Shown here one piece after another: positions 52,981 to 62,354 of a stretch of 64,000 bases of DNA; positions within the stretch are counted from its first letter, which is position 1; each line of letters starts with the position of its first letter. A program made the translations under genes and the position numbers. The notes beneath the pieces are model-generated. The model had not been told where the DNA came from and ran no database searches. It worked only from the letters and a program-made list of their open reading frames with translations. Location: contig OOIN01000005.1 in assembly GCA_900323505.1 (NCBI GenBank), positions 124,001-188,000 of the forward strand. The letters run 5' to 3'. Source of the stretch: Ustilago trichophora (Eukaryota > Basidiomycota > Ustilaginomycetes > Ustilaginales > Ustilaginaceae).

Positions 52981-53821
52981 GGTTGGGTTGGGTGGACGGA
53001 GGTGCGATGGGGTATAAATATCCAGGCGACAGGTTTAAGGATTCGGGTGAGGTGAGAAGAGATTGACAGTATGGTGAGAGGTGAGGAGAGGAAAGACGGC
53101 CAAAAGCTCAGCCTTGGCTTTGGAAGCCAGAGCGGAATTGCCAAACAGGGTCCAGAGAGCAACACGAGCTTCTCGCCACTCTGCAATTGAGTCTTTTGAC
53201 ATCGACGACGTCGTCTTTTCGGTGCCAAGCTGGATCCTTCGGTAGCTTTCCGATGCTGATCTACTTCATCACCGAACCATTCGGCATCGTACGAGTCTTT
53301 GCGAACGTCGAAAGCGTGGCAAATCGCAGCCGTGACAAGACGGAGGAGCCGAATTACTGGACCGTGCCCGATTGCTGCATTAAGCTCAATCAACACTTCT
53401 GTCCACAAAGGTGTCAGGCGGAATCGGGCAGCTGAAAGAGTAGAGAGACAGTCGCGTCGCGCTTCGACTTGGGTTGCTAACATTCAAAACTGGATTTTAT
53501 TTTATTTTTTGACAAGCGGCGTCGGCCTAAGACCAACACTTTCCGCCGCGCTGTGACCATTTCGACCTTGATCGACATCTCGAGGTTTTGTCTTGTTCCC
53601 CACCATCACAACCATCTATACCCATCCCTACACATCACATTTCACTGCTACATCAGTAACGCTTCAACAATATCTCCGTCCGCCGAGTAAGGAGGAATCG
53701 ATTCGAACAAGGCGCTTCAGTCACAGTCACACGATCGACGATCCCCTCTCACAGCCAAACTTTCTTAGACCGACACTGAACGACCCAGGCCATCTCTCAT
53801 ATCCGCAAAGACGGTTTGATC
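52981..53821. promoter_or_regulatory. Divergent promoter region HIRIP3-like / GCP2
   Basis: 841 bp between head-to-head genes. A minus-strand frame (52926-53483) overlaps the HIRIP3-like first exon in another frame and is not believed. No gene seen. Confidence 0.4.
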
Positions 53822-56800
53822 ATGTCGAGCGCGCGCACTTCCAGTGGATCCAGGCCGCCTGTTGTGCCTGCCACGCCGGTGGGACGGTCGATACGTAAGA
53901 AGAACCATCTCAACCTCAGTGCAAAGGCTTTCGATAAGATGTCAAAACGTCTGTTGTCTGTCGAGAAATCCACAGGACAGTCCGCTATGGCATCCTGGGG
54001 CGCATCAGATCCCAACGAGCCATTGGCCGCTGCATCACACCGCATAGAGAACATCCCTGAGCTTGGAGAAGGAGGACATCGCACAACAGCTTCCTACGTC
54101 ATCGCAGAGGCAGACGACAACCTCGCCAACGTGCCAGAAACAAAAACATCCACAGAATACCATCTTCGTCGATTCGCCAAGGCTCCCGTCAATACGGGCC
54201 TCACTCAGGGAGCAGGCAAAGGACCCGACGGCGCTGCACTGGCAGCCGCTGCTGCCAAGTCGCTCAAGGGTAAGGGTGTCGCGCCCGTCGACTCATTCCT
54301 CAATGAAGGCAGCTTTGTCTTCAACCCGCTCAACCGCAGAGTTCCACAGCCCACACCGCGTAAGGCAAAGACGCGAACCATTTCCTCGACCAACAACGCC
54401 GCCCCTTCTCGTGTCACTGCAGCCGAGCCGCGATTGCCCTCACAAAGGTATCAGCCTCAGTTGGATCAGCCTGGACCTTCCAGTCAGCCTTTGCCCACGA
54501 CAACGCGCGAATCTGCCGCTCGATCCGACCCAACACCTGCAGCAGACAATGACGACCCAGCTTTCATTCCACTGACCCTTGTCGATCGAGACCTGCAAGA
54601 GGCGCTCATCCTCGAAGACTTGCTCTACGCGCTGCTTGGTATCGAGGGACAATACATCACATATGCTTCCACATACGATCCGGAAGATGTCGCACATCGT
54701 CTGCGAGGCGCACAGCTCACCATTGATCCAGCGCTCGATGCTCCTTTGCGCGATCTTGTCGACCGTATTCTTCCACTCGCCACCGACTACACTGCCATCT
54801 ACGCCTTTATCGAGACGGATTCTGGCTTAGAGTATGGTACTGTCAATCACGCGCTCTGCTCTGCCATCCGCGATCTGCTGCACGACTACGAGCTGCTTGT
54901 TGTTCAGCTCGAGCATCAGATGGCCTCTTCGACTTCCTTCAGCCTGCAGAAGCTGTTCATGTGGATCCAGGAGACTGCACGTACGCTCGCCATGGTGCGT
55001 GCGTTCACCGACGAGATCGTCGGCATCTCACACGCAGATCTATTCGACGATGACGACGATGACGACTCGTCCGACGGAGGCGGATCGGAGATCAGTGGCA
55101 CTTCGGCCTTGGAACGCGAGCGACGAGCTCTTCTGGGGCTAGATGATCCCGAGGATGAAGGCGTCGAGGGTGGTATCGCCAAAGGAGGTGAAATCTTGTC
55201 GATGCTATGGGACCGCATCACACGGATGAGCGGTGATCCGAAGGCTCGCACCCTCTTTACCACCCTTTTTCAGCGCGCGTCGCAGCCATATGCTCAGACG
55301 CTCGTCAAGTGGATCACCACTGGCGATCTGTCGGATACCTACGAAGAGTTCATGGTCATGGAGGATGCCAAAGTCACTCGCGCCGCCCTCGAATCCGACC
55401 CCACCGACGAATACTGGGAGACGCGATACACTCTGCGCGACGAGACTACGATTGCGAAACGTGAGCGCCAGCGTCAGCTCGGCTTGGATCTCGATGCCGA
55501 GCTGGAAGATGGAGAGGACAACCCACGTGGCATCTTGACCGGAGGTGCCAAGATTCCCTCCTTCCTCGAACCGTGGAAGCACAAGATCCTGTTGGCGGGC
55601 AAATACCTCAATGTCATTCGCGAGTGCGGGCTCGAGGTGCCCTCCGATCCAGAACAGACTGATGCAGGCAGCAACGCCAGCACAGGCAAAGCAACAGCTA
55701 CAGTGGTGGTAGTGATGAACGACGAATCGTTCTTCCGTCGCATCGAAGCGGCTTATCAACGAGCCAACTCATCCTTGCTCAAGCTGTTGCTCGAAGATCA
55801 ACACATCCTCGAACGTTTGCGATCGCTCAAGCACTTTTTCTTCTTCTCAGAATCCGACTTCCTCTCCTCCTTCTTGGAGCAGTCGGCACACGAGCTTGTT
55901 AAAAAGGTGTCGCCTGCAAAGACCAGGGAGACGGTGCAGCAGCGTCTGCAGACGCATCTCGGCGCTGTGTTGGGTTCGAGCAGTACCGTCGGCTTTGAGG
56001 ATCCATACCGCGAAGACGTGCGCATCGTGCTGGCTTCTGAGGGAGCTTATGACCAGCTCAAACGTATCGCTGAGACCAAAGGTGGAATCGAAGCAACAAA
56101 GCTTGCCCAGGCCAACGCTGCTGCAGCAGCGTCAGGTTCATCTAGCAAAGAATTATTTGTGCCTGCGGTGACACTGCTACAATTCGATGTGGCAGTCAAG
56201 TTCCCCGTTTCCCTCGTCATCAGCCGCAAAAACATCCTCCGATATCAATTCGTTAGTCGCGGCCTGTTCCACCTCAAGACCCTCGAGCGCTCCCTCTCGG
56301 AGCTATGGCTGGATCATTCCTCCAACCCGCTCTGGAAGCAAAAGACACACCCGGCACTGGAAAAGTGGAAGCAGAAACTCTTCATGCTCCGTTCGCGTAT
56401 GACATTCTTCGTCCAGCAACTCCTCGCGTTTCAGCTGATGGAAGTCGTCGAGCCCAACTACCTCGACCTGGAACGCAAGCTCCGAAACGTGAAGACAGTC
56501 GACCAGCTCATGAAGGACCACTTTGCATTCCTCAACACCACCCGCAAGGAGCTCATGTTTACCGACTTGAGGTACTTGGAGTTGCATTCGCAGCTGACTA
56601 CAGTGATCAACGTGTTTGTGGAGAACAGGACGAGGTTCCAGGATCAGGTGTTGTTGGAGACGGAAAGATGGAAGAAGGCTGGTGGCAAGAAGGGTCAGGC
56701 GCCAGAACCGGCGTTGCAGGATTCGACGAACGAGTTTCTGGGCAGGGTGCAGAAGCACTGGGAGAGGTATGCAAAGACCTACAAGGACGTAGTGAACCTG

Positions 56801-56866
56801 TTGAGTACCACAGATAATCCGGCTGCTTTGCCGCTGGCGTATCGGTTCCAGAGCTCGAATTTGTAG
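53822..56866 (+). CDS. SPC97: Gamma-tubulin complex component 2 (Spc97/GCP2)
   Basis: A single exon of 1014 residues from ATG 53822. The GRIP1 region begins near residue 255 (DRDLQEALILEDLLYALLGI, EGQYITYA), with FSLQKLFMWIQETARTLAMV and GEILSMLWDRITRMSGDPKA. The GCP2-type ILLAGKYLNVIRECG block follows, and GRIP2 ends with FVQQLLAFQLMEVVEPNYLD and ELHSQLTTVINVFVENRTRF. An acidic Asp run near 409-416 and disordered N-terminal 200 residues are lineage additions. With GCP3 and gamma-tubulin it forms the small complex that nucleates microtubules at spindle pole bodies. The ILEDLLYALLGIEG and GKYLNVIRECG motifs favour GCP2 over GCP3. Confidence 0.91.
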   Translation: MSSARTSSGSRPPVVPATPVGRSIRKKNHLNLSAKAFDKMSKRLLSVEKSTGQSAMASWGASDPNEPLAAASHRIENIPELGEGGHRTTASYVIAEADDNLANVPETKTSTEYHLRRFAKAPVNTGLTQGAGKGPDGAALAAAAAKSLKGKGVAPVDSFLNEGSFVFNPLNRRVPQPTPRKAKTRTISSTNNAAPSRVTAAEPRLPSQRYQPQLDQPGPSSQPLPTTTRESAARSDPTPAADNDDPAFIPLTLVDRDLQEALILEDLLYALLGIEGQYITYASTYDPEDVAHRLRGAQLTIDPALDAPLRDLVDRILPLATDYTAIYAFIETDSGLEYGTVNHALCSAIRDLLHDYELLVVQLEHQMASSTSFSLQKLFMWIQETARTLAMVRAFTDEIVGISHADLFDDDDDDDSSDGGGSEISGTSALERERRALLGLDDPEDEGVEGGIAKGGEILSMLWDRITRMSGDPKARTLFTTLFQRASQPYAQTLVKWITTGDLSDTYEEFMVMEDAKVTRAALESDPTDEYWETRYTLRDETTIAKRERQRQLGLDLDAELEDGEDNPRGILTGGAKIPSFLEPWKHKILLAGKYLNVIRECGLEVPSDPEQTDAGSNASTGKATATVVVVMNDESFFRRIEAAYQRANSSLLKLLLEDQHILERLRSLKHFFFFSESDFLSSFLEQSAHELVKKVSPAKTRETVQQRLQTHLGAVLGSSSTVGFEDPYREDVRIVLASEGAYDQLKRIAETKGGIEATKLAQANAAAAASGSSSKELFVPAVTLLQFDVAVKFPVSLVISRKNILRYQFVSRGLFHLKTLERSLSELWLDHSSNPLWKQKTHPALEKWKQKLFMLRSRMTFFVQQLLAFQLMEVVEPNYLDLERKLRNVKTVDQLMKDHFAFLNTTRKELMFTDLRYLELHSQLTTVINVFVENRTRFQDQVLLETERWKKAGGKKGQAPEPALQDSTNEFLGRVQKHWERYAKTYKDVVNLLSTTDNPAALPLAYRFQSSNL

Positions 56867-57221
56867 CTACTGCACACTTGAACGATATCGAACGCAACGC
56901 ACAGTTGGGTATTCTCTTGAGTGGTAGTTTGTTGTGTATGAGATGGGTTGGTTCTTACAATCGAGATGTGATGGCAGCAGCATATCACAGTATGATTCAA
57001 TCAAGCTTAGGGTGCAGATAAGATAAGCGCAAGCAATGCACGGCGTTCAAAGTCGGAGACAAGGTGGAGGGCGCACCCCCGCATTTTTTGTTGAACACGA
57101 ACATGTGCACGTCCCAACCTCGTGCTAACTTACCACCATCTTGTATTCTCTATACTATACAGCTTCGCTTTGATTGTGAGCAATCGCATGCTCAGTTCTG
57201 AATCCTATATGCGATGTTACC
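56867..57221. other. Intergenic GCP2 / F-box gene, 355 bp
   Basis: Same-strand spacer. No gene or clear element seen. Confidence 0.4.
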
Positions 57222-59048
57222 ATGACCAACCCACCATCAGAAGACCCGTCTCCGACGCTGCCACGTCTACCAGCAGAGATTCTAGCCGAAATCATCGAGC
57301 TGTCCATCCTCACCTCTACACCGTGTCCCCTGGTTCCTGATCCCTCATCGTCCAACGGTGCTAGAGCTTCTCCATTTACAACACCTCTCCGGGCGTCTTA
57401 CACTTCAAATTGGGCGTGGACCGTGCATCTTCTCTTCGTGTCCAAATTTTTTTACTCGATAGCTCGACCGCTGCTGCTACGGACTCTTACTCTCGATTCT
57501 GACTATGATGCAGAAGCTTTCTTCGCCATCTTGGAGAAAGACGGTGGCAATGCAAAGGCGGTGCTGGAGAGTGTGGAGAGGGCATGGCTGGGTAACCTCT
57601 CAGCGCTAGGAAGGGCAGGATTGAGCGTGGATCCGGTAGAGCTGCGATTGAAGGAAGCGGGGTGGTACGAAGAGTGTTCTGGTGGATTTGTGGTGGGCCA
57701 TGCTTATGCAACCCGCTTCAAGACTAGGAAGGGGAAAGAAGGAACAAAGGTAGAGGATAAAGGGAGAGAAAGGAAGTATCGGAGTGTCAGTGTGTACTGG
57801 GCCGAAGAACAGCTTGTTGAGGAGGTGAGCGATCCGGAGTACTCCAGTACTGACGACGAGGGTAGTGAAACCAGCTCGGATGACGAGCAGCAAGATAGTC
57901 GGGAAACCATAGACTTTGCACAATCCTTACCATCAATCTCGATCTCTATGCAGAATGGCACGAGCTCAACGCAGCGGCGACGATCACACCACGAACAAGG
58001 GTCAGCACGAGACCCACGCCTTGATCGCCCTCACGAGCCTGCCTGGCAAACGCTCTACTCGCGTCAACGCCGAACTTCACCCATTCGAGCACGAGGTCAA
58101 CCACTCGCCACAGTAGGAGTCTCAACTACTATCGCAAACGATCCGTCGAGCAGTAGCATTCAAATCGGTCCCTCGGAAGGCGACCTTGACCCGTGGGACA
58201 TGCAAGATGCACAAGAGCGTCTAGCGGCACTCGCCAACAACTCTGACCGCACACACCCCTCGACTTCGCATTCCCCGATCGCAGACACTCCACTCGACAC
58301 AGTCGACTCTGCCAAGCCAAACGTATCCACCTCGGCTCTCGTCTCAGCCCAGGGCAAAGTCGCACACAATCGTCGCCGCAGGCGGGAAATCTACGCCTAC
58401 CACTTGTGCACAGCGACTCTGGAACCTTGGATCAACCCCTTGCTCTCCTCCCTCCGATCGCTGAGGCTGATCACGCTCACTTTCTATCCTGGGCATCTGT
58501 TAGACGACGATAAGCTCGAACACATGCTCCGACGCATTTTGTCGCCATCGGAGTGCCCAAGGCTTGAAATTCTGTTGATACGGATTGTGTTTGATGCGGC
58601 TAGCGCGGGAAGTAGGATGCGAAGATTCGAAAGGACAAAGACGATTGCTGGTGCGGCGGATCGGATTGGAGATGAGAGGGTGCGGGTGATGTTGGTGAAT
58701 GACAAGGTGGGCGAGGGAGAGTTGGTGGCCTTGCCGAGGGGCGAAGGACATGGAAAGATGGTGAGCCCGGTCAGTCGGAAGGCGATAACGCTGACGAAAG
58801 AAGGGTGGTGGGCAAGGGTCGTGCTACAAAATCATCATCAGCACAACACAAATCAGGCTAGAGCCGAACTCGGGAGTGCTCAGAGGTCTCAAGAGGAAGC
58901 AAAGAGAGGATCACTACAGGAGAAACAGGAACGGCAACTCTCGGATTGGCGAATGTTCTTCCCAACAACTCAAGTCGGTCCTACACATTTGGTCAACTTG
59001 ATCCACCATTGCGATCCATGGCCGGACTGTCCCGATCCTGTCACATAG
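57222..59048 (+). CDS. F-box-like protein, unknown target
   Basis: A single exon of 608 residues. An F-box-like motif opens the protein (PTLPRLPAEILAEIIELSIL at about 11-30), followed by WTVHLLFVSKFFYSIARPLL, which fits the second half of such a box. The middle is acidic and Ser-rich (DPEYSSTDDEGSETSSDDEQ), then Arg/Ser/Pro-rich. A C-terminal segment (EPWINPLLSSLRSLRLITLT through CPRLEILLIRIVFD) resembles the degenerate leucine-rich part of fungal F-box proteins. It may act as a substrate adaptor in an SCF ubiquitin ligase; the target is unknown. Confidence 0.72.
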   Translation: MTNPPSEDPSPTLPRLPAEILAEIIELSILTSTPCPLVPDPSSSNGARASPFTTPLRASYTSNWAWTVHLLFVSKFFYSIARPLLLRTLTLDSDYDAEAFFAILEKDGGNAKAVLESVERAWLGNLSALGRAGLSVDPVELRLKEAGWYEECSGGFVVGHAYATRFKTRKGKEGTKVEDKGRERKYRSVSVYWAEEQLVEEVSDPEYSSTDDEGSETSSDDEQQDSRETIDFAQSLPSISISMQNGTSSTQRRRSHHEQGSARDPRLDRPHEPAWQTLYSRQRRTSPIRARGQPLATVGVSTTIANDPSSSSIQIGPSEGDLDPWDMQDAQERLAALANNSDRTHPSTSHSPIADTPLDTVDSAKPNVSTSALVSAQGKVAHNRRRRREIYAYHLCTATLEPWINPLLSSLRSLRLITLTFYPGHLLDDDKLEHMLRRILSPSECPRLEILLIRIVFDAASAGSRMRRFERTKTIAGAADRIGDERVRVMLVNDKVGEGELVALPRGEGHGKMVSPVSRKAITLTKEGWWARVVLQNHHQHNTNQARAELGSAQRSQEEAKRGSLQEKQERQLSDWRMFFPTTQVGPTHLVNLIHHCDPWPDCPDPVT

Positions 59049-60619
59049 ATAGTAAGCATAGCCCAAAGTTGACCGATCTGGCTACCATGGTAGCCTCAAT
59101 TCCTCGCTGTGGTTCGGTTTCTTGCAGACAAAGCTCCGAATGTCGTGCTTGGCGATGTAGAACGATGGTAGGCTCTCGAATGCTCACAAAGACAATGATG
59201 ACCTTAGACATTACGCCTCCTCCTTCTCACGGCCACCATCTCAAGTTGCTACAACCATGACGAAAAGCCTCCAGTAGATCGTACAGTCGTAAGCGAGTCG
59301 ATCGGAAGCTGACACTCCGCTGCATAAGACCCCATGACCCTTCATCCGGCAATCCCTCGCTGCTCACACGATTGCCAAGAACTTTGGGTGAAAGAAGCGG
59401 GTGAGGAGGGATGAGATCACCGGTACCTGTCATGATACGCGAAGTGGAAGGGGTCCACGTAAGATCAGCGACGGAGATCATGCGTGATTGAATCACCCCA
59501 ACACAAACCGCTGCAAAGATGAGACTTTAGGAACAATAGCAACACTAGCCTCAGTGCCAGTCAGCGGCGACAGCGGATCATGAACTTTCTTCGTTTGCAT
59601 CTTTATGCGAAAGCTTGCTTGGTTACACGCCCAACCATCCGCCGGCGCCTTGTGGGGAACAGCAAGGAAGCGAAGGCTTTGTGCAGATTTATGCCGATAT
59701 TCGGCGCGCGGTAATCCAGAAAATAGGGTCCATTTGCGGGGTTGCGTCGAGATTGCCGGCGCTAAAGATTTAGTTGATCCTTGCATGACTTGTAGGCTTG
59801 ATTCGGTACTAGTGCGGCTATCTAGCCTTGCCTTTCCTTGCCGTCCTAAACTCGATCGTAGCTGAGTATTGGCTAGGCGGGCAAAGTGAGACTGCTCATA
59901 ACTGTAGCAATGCCGCATTGTACCGTCCTTCTGGAACAGCGATTGCAGTGCAATAGCTGACGCAAAAAAAAAAAAAAAAAAAAAAAAAACCAATAAACTT
60001 CGTTTCATGACCAGTCAGGAACGAATTTCATCAGTTGCCAGGCATTCATAGAACGCAGCCAAGCCACAGAACCAGGGGCTGACGTTCGATGAGACGGTCA
60101 ACAACGATCTTCATCAGCTTCTCAGGGGCCTGTAACAACAAATTTGTAGAAATCGCGGATGGACGTAAGGTCGGAGGGCTGCAGAAGGACGAATTGGCCG
60201 CGGTCTGTACCGAAGGTGAGTGTGCTTTAACCGAGGTTGCGCCCTGCGGACACAAGCTTGCGGACATCTTTTTCGGCGATCTGTCACGGAAGGAAATCTC
60301 TACGAGCTGTCGTATAGCGCTTAGCGGACTTCTTTACACAGGAAAGTCGGTGTGGATACACCGCCGGGTATGTACAGCAAAGCGGCGAAAAGACGCGGCG
60401 GTTGGACAGAAGTCTTACCTGTCAAACACCGTGCTTGTCAAGTAGCGACAGGAAAGGCATAAAAGCCATCATAAACTTTTCGTGGATTGATGATGATGCC
60501 CCACAACAAAACTCAACGAGCTCCTGTTCTCGCACTCAACCGCAACCTAGACTCCTCCTTTTGGCCTCCGCTTCTTCTTCTTCTTCTTCTTCTTCTTTAA
60601 ACCGCAAACAATAAGCACG
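59049..60619. other. Intergenic, about 1.6 kb, upstream of the GH54 gene
   Basis: No convincing gene. Short open frames occur on both strands (for example 59493-60008 minus and 60089-60445 plus), none recognisable. An A26 homopolymer lies at 59964-59989. A TATA-like CATAAAAG lies near 60459, about 160 bp before the GH54 ATG, and a TTC triplet run at about 60570-60596 lies in its leader. Confidence 0.45.
59964..59989. repeat. A homopolymer, 26 nt
   Basis: Uninterrupted A run. Confidence 0.9.
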
Positions 60620-61627
60620 ATGGCATTCAAGAAAGCTGCACTCCTCTCGGCGCTCAGCCTTGCCGGCTCTGCCTATGCGGCTTCTGGTCCATGCGACATC
60701 TACGCCGCTGGTGGTACACCTTGTGTCGCTGCACACAGTACTACACGATCACTCTATGCTGCCTACACTGGCCCACTCTACTCGCTTGTTCGCGACTCTG
60801 ACAGCCACACGTCCAACGTTTACCCCCTTTCTGCCGGCGGTGTCGCCAACGCAGCCGCGCAAGACCAGTTCTGCAACGGAACCACTTGCCGAATCAAAAT
60901 CATCTACGATCAGACTGGACGTGCCAACCACCTCACCCTCGCTCCCCCCGGTGGAGCTAGCCCGGGACCCGACAAGCTTGCTGTTGCAAATGCTGCTCCC
61001 GTCACCGTTGCTGGTCACAAGGCTTATGGTGTCTACGTCTCCCCCGGTGTCGGATACAGGAATGACAACACGAACGGCATCGCCACTGGCAACCAACCTG
61101 AGGGAATGTACGCTGTTTTGGACGGTACACACTATAATGACGCCTGCTGCTTCGATTATGGTAATGCTGAGACGAACAATCTCGACAACGGTCCTGGAAC
61201 CATGGAGGCTATCTACTTTGGTAACAACAACTATTGGGGCTCTGGAGGAGGAGCAGGTCCGTGGGTCATGGCAGACCTCGAGGACGGGCTCTTTTCAGGA
61301 TACAACCCGAAGCAGAACACGAATGATCCATCCATCACTTCTCGATTCGTAACCGCTGTAGTCAAGGGTGATTCGAGCAACTTGTGGGCCATCCGAAGTG
61401 GTGACTCGCAGTCGGGAGGTCTCAGCACGCACTACAGCGGTCCTAGACCCGAGGGCTACTATCCGATGAAGAAGGAAGGCGCCATCATCCTTGGTATTGG
61501 CGGTGATAACAGTAACAGCGCCCAAGGCACCTTCTACGAAGGTGTCATGACTTCCGGTTACCCAAGCGACACTACGGAGAACGCTGTTCAAGCCAACGTC
61601 GTCGCTGCACGTTACCAGGCTGTTTGA
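60620..61627 (+). CDS. abfB: Secreted alpha-L-arabinofuranosidase, GH54 catalytic domain only
   Basis: A single exon of 335 residues. The first 20 form a signal peptide (MAFKKAALLSALSLAGSAYA). The mature protein starts ASGPCDIYAAGGTPCVAAHS, very close to the AbfB family. Key blocks are DGTHYNDACCFDYGNAET, with the vicinal Cys176-Cys177 pair, TMEAIYFGNNNYW with the presumed nucleophile Glu196, and GIGGDNSNSAQGTFYEGVMT with the presumed acid/base Asp296. It removes arabinose side chains from arabinan and arabinoxylan outside the cell. Aspergillus AbfB is about 500 residues because of a C-terminal arabinose-binding CBM42; this protein stops after the catalytic domain (VVAARYQAV) and lacks it. 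The next 70 bp hold no continuation. Confidence 0.94.
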   Translation: MAFKKAALLSALSLAGSAYAASGPCDIYAAGGTPCVAAHSTTRSLYAAYTGPLYSLVRDSDSHTSNVYPLSAGGVANAAAQDQFCNGTTCRIKIIYDQTGRANHLTLAPPGGASPGPDKLAVANAAPVTVAGHKAYGVYVSPGVGYRNDNTNGIATGNQPEGMYAVLDGTHYNDACCFDYGNAETNNLDNGPGTMEAIYFGNNNYWGSGGGAGPWVMADLEDGLFSGYNPKQNTNDPSITSRFVTAVVKGDSSNLWAIRSGDSQSGGLSTHYSGPRPEGYYPMKKEGAIILGIGGDNSNSAQGTFYEGVMTSGYPSDTTENAVQANVVAARYQAV

Positions 61628-61706
61628 GAATGACAATATGGTCGATTTACTTTGTATCCTTTCTTGTTTTCTTTGTCAAGTTTAGCTGCCTTTCGTCATG
61701 GTTAGT

Positions 61707-61785
<79 letters not shown>

Positions 61786-62354
61786 TGCATTACCGACAAG
61801 TATGTCGAAATTTCGTGTGAGAAACAAGAAACATCGAGTATCCATCTGCTACACAACGCCGGAGTAAAATCGTCAAAAACATCTGCCCTCTTACCAACAG
61901 ATACGCTTCATCATGTGCCACAAAGTATCCAAGCCTCCCATACACTATCAAATTGTACTGTATTACAAGTGACAATCGTACAGTATCAAATGGAAATGCA
62001 ATGCACTGGGCGTAATTCATGTGAAATTAACTCTAACAGATCCTTCTGTTTTTTTTTGTTGTTTTTTTTTCACACTCTGAACGAGAGAAAGAAACAAGGC
62101 GAAAGTGATGCTTCTACAATAGGTGTTACAAAACACCAAAGACAATCAGATCGATCAGATCAAAGCTCAGACGCCTAATTAACCTTTTTTGTCTCTGTTC
62201 ACACCTCCCAAAACTGCTCAGAAAACACACACACACGCACGCGCGCGATTTCACGTACCCTCCCCCCAACCACCGTTCACAATACTCTTTCTGTCTAAAC
62301 TAGTTTGCCGTCTTCTATCGAAATGCATCACTGAACTATACACTTGAGCTGGCT
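61628..62354. other. Convergent 3' region, GH54 / mitochondrial carrier
   Basis: 727 bp containing a 73-nt T run (61710-61782), TACTGTA/TACAGTA motifs (61956, 61979) and CA-rich sequence near 62226-62246. No gene seen. Confidence 0.55.
61710..61782. repeat. T homopolymer, 73 nt
   Basis: The longest homopolymer in the window, 83 bp after the GH54 stop codon. Confidence 0.92.

Noticed and set aside
53187..53483. Frames in the HIRIP3-like/GCP2 divergent region
   Set aside because: Overlap a supported exon in another frame and show no family features.
60046..60445. Overlapping short frames on both strands upstream of GH54, one with an acceptor-like TTGTTACAG
   Set aside because: Neither strand gives a recognisable protein or a complete exon chain; could be remnants but cannot be supported.
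61624..62178. Plus-strand frame with a long Phe run after GH54
   Set aside because: Created by the 73-nt T tract; begins just after the GH54 stop and has no protein features.
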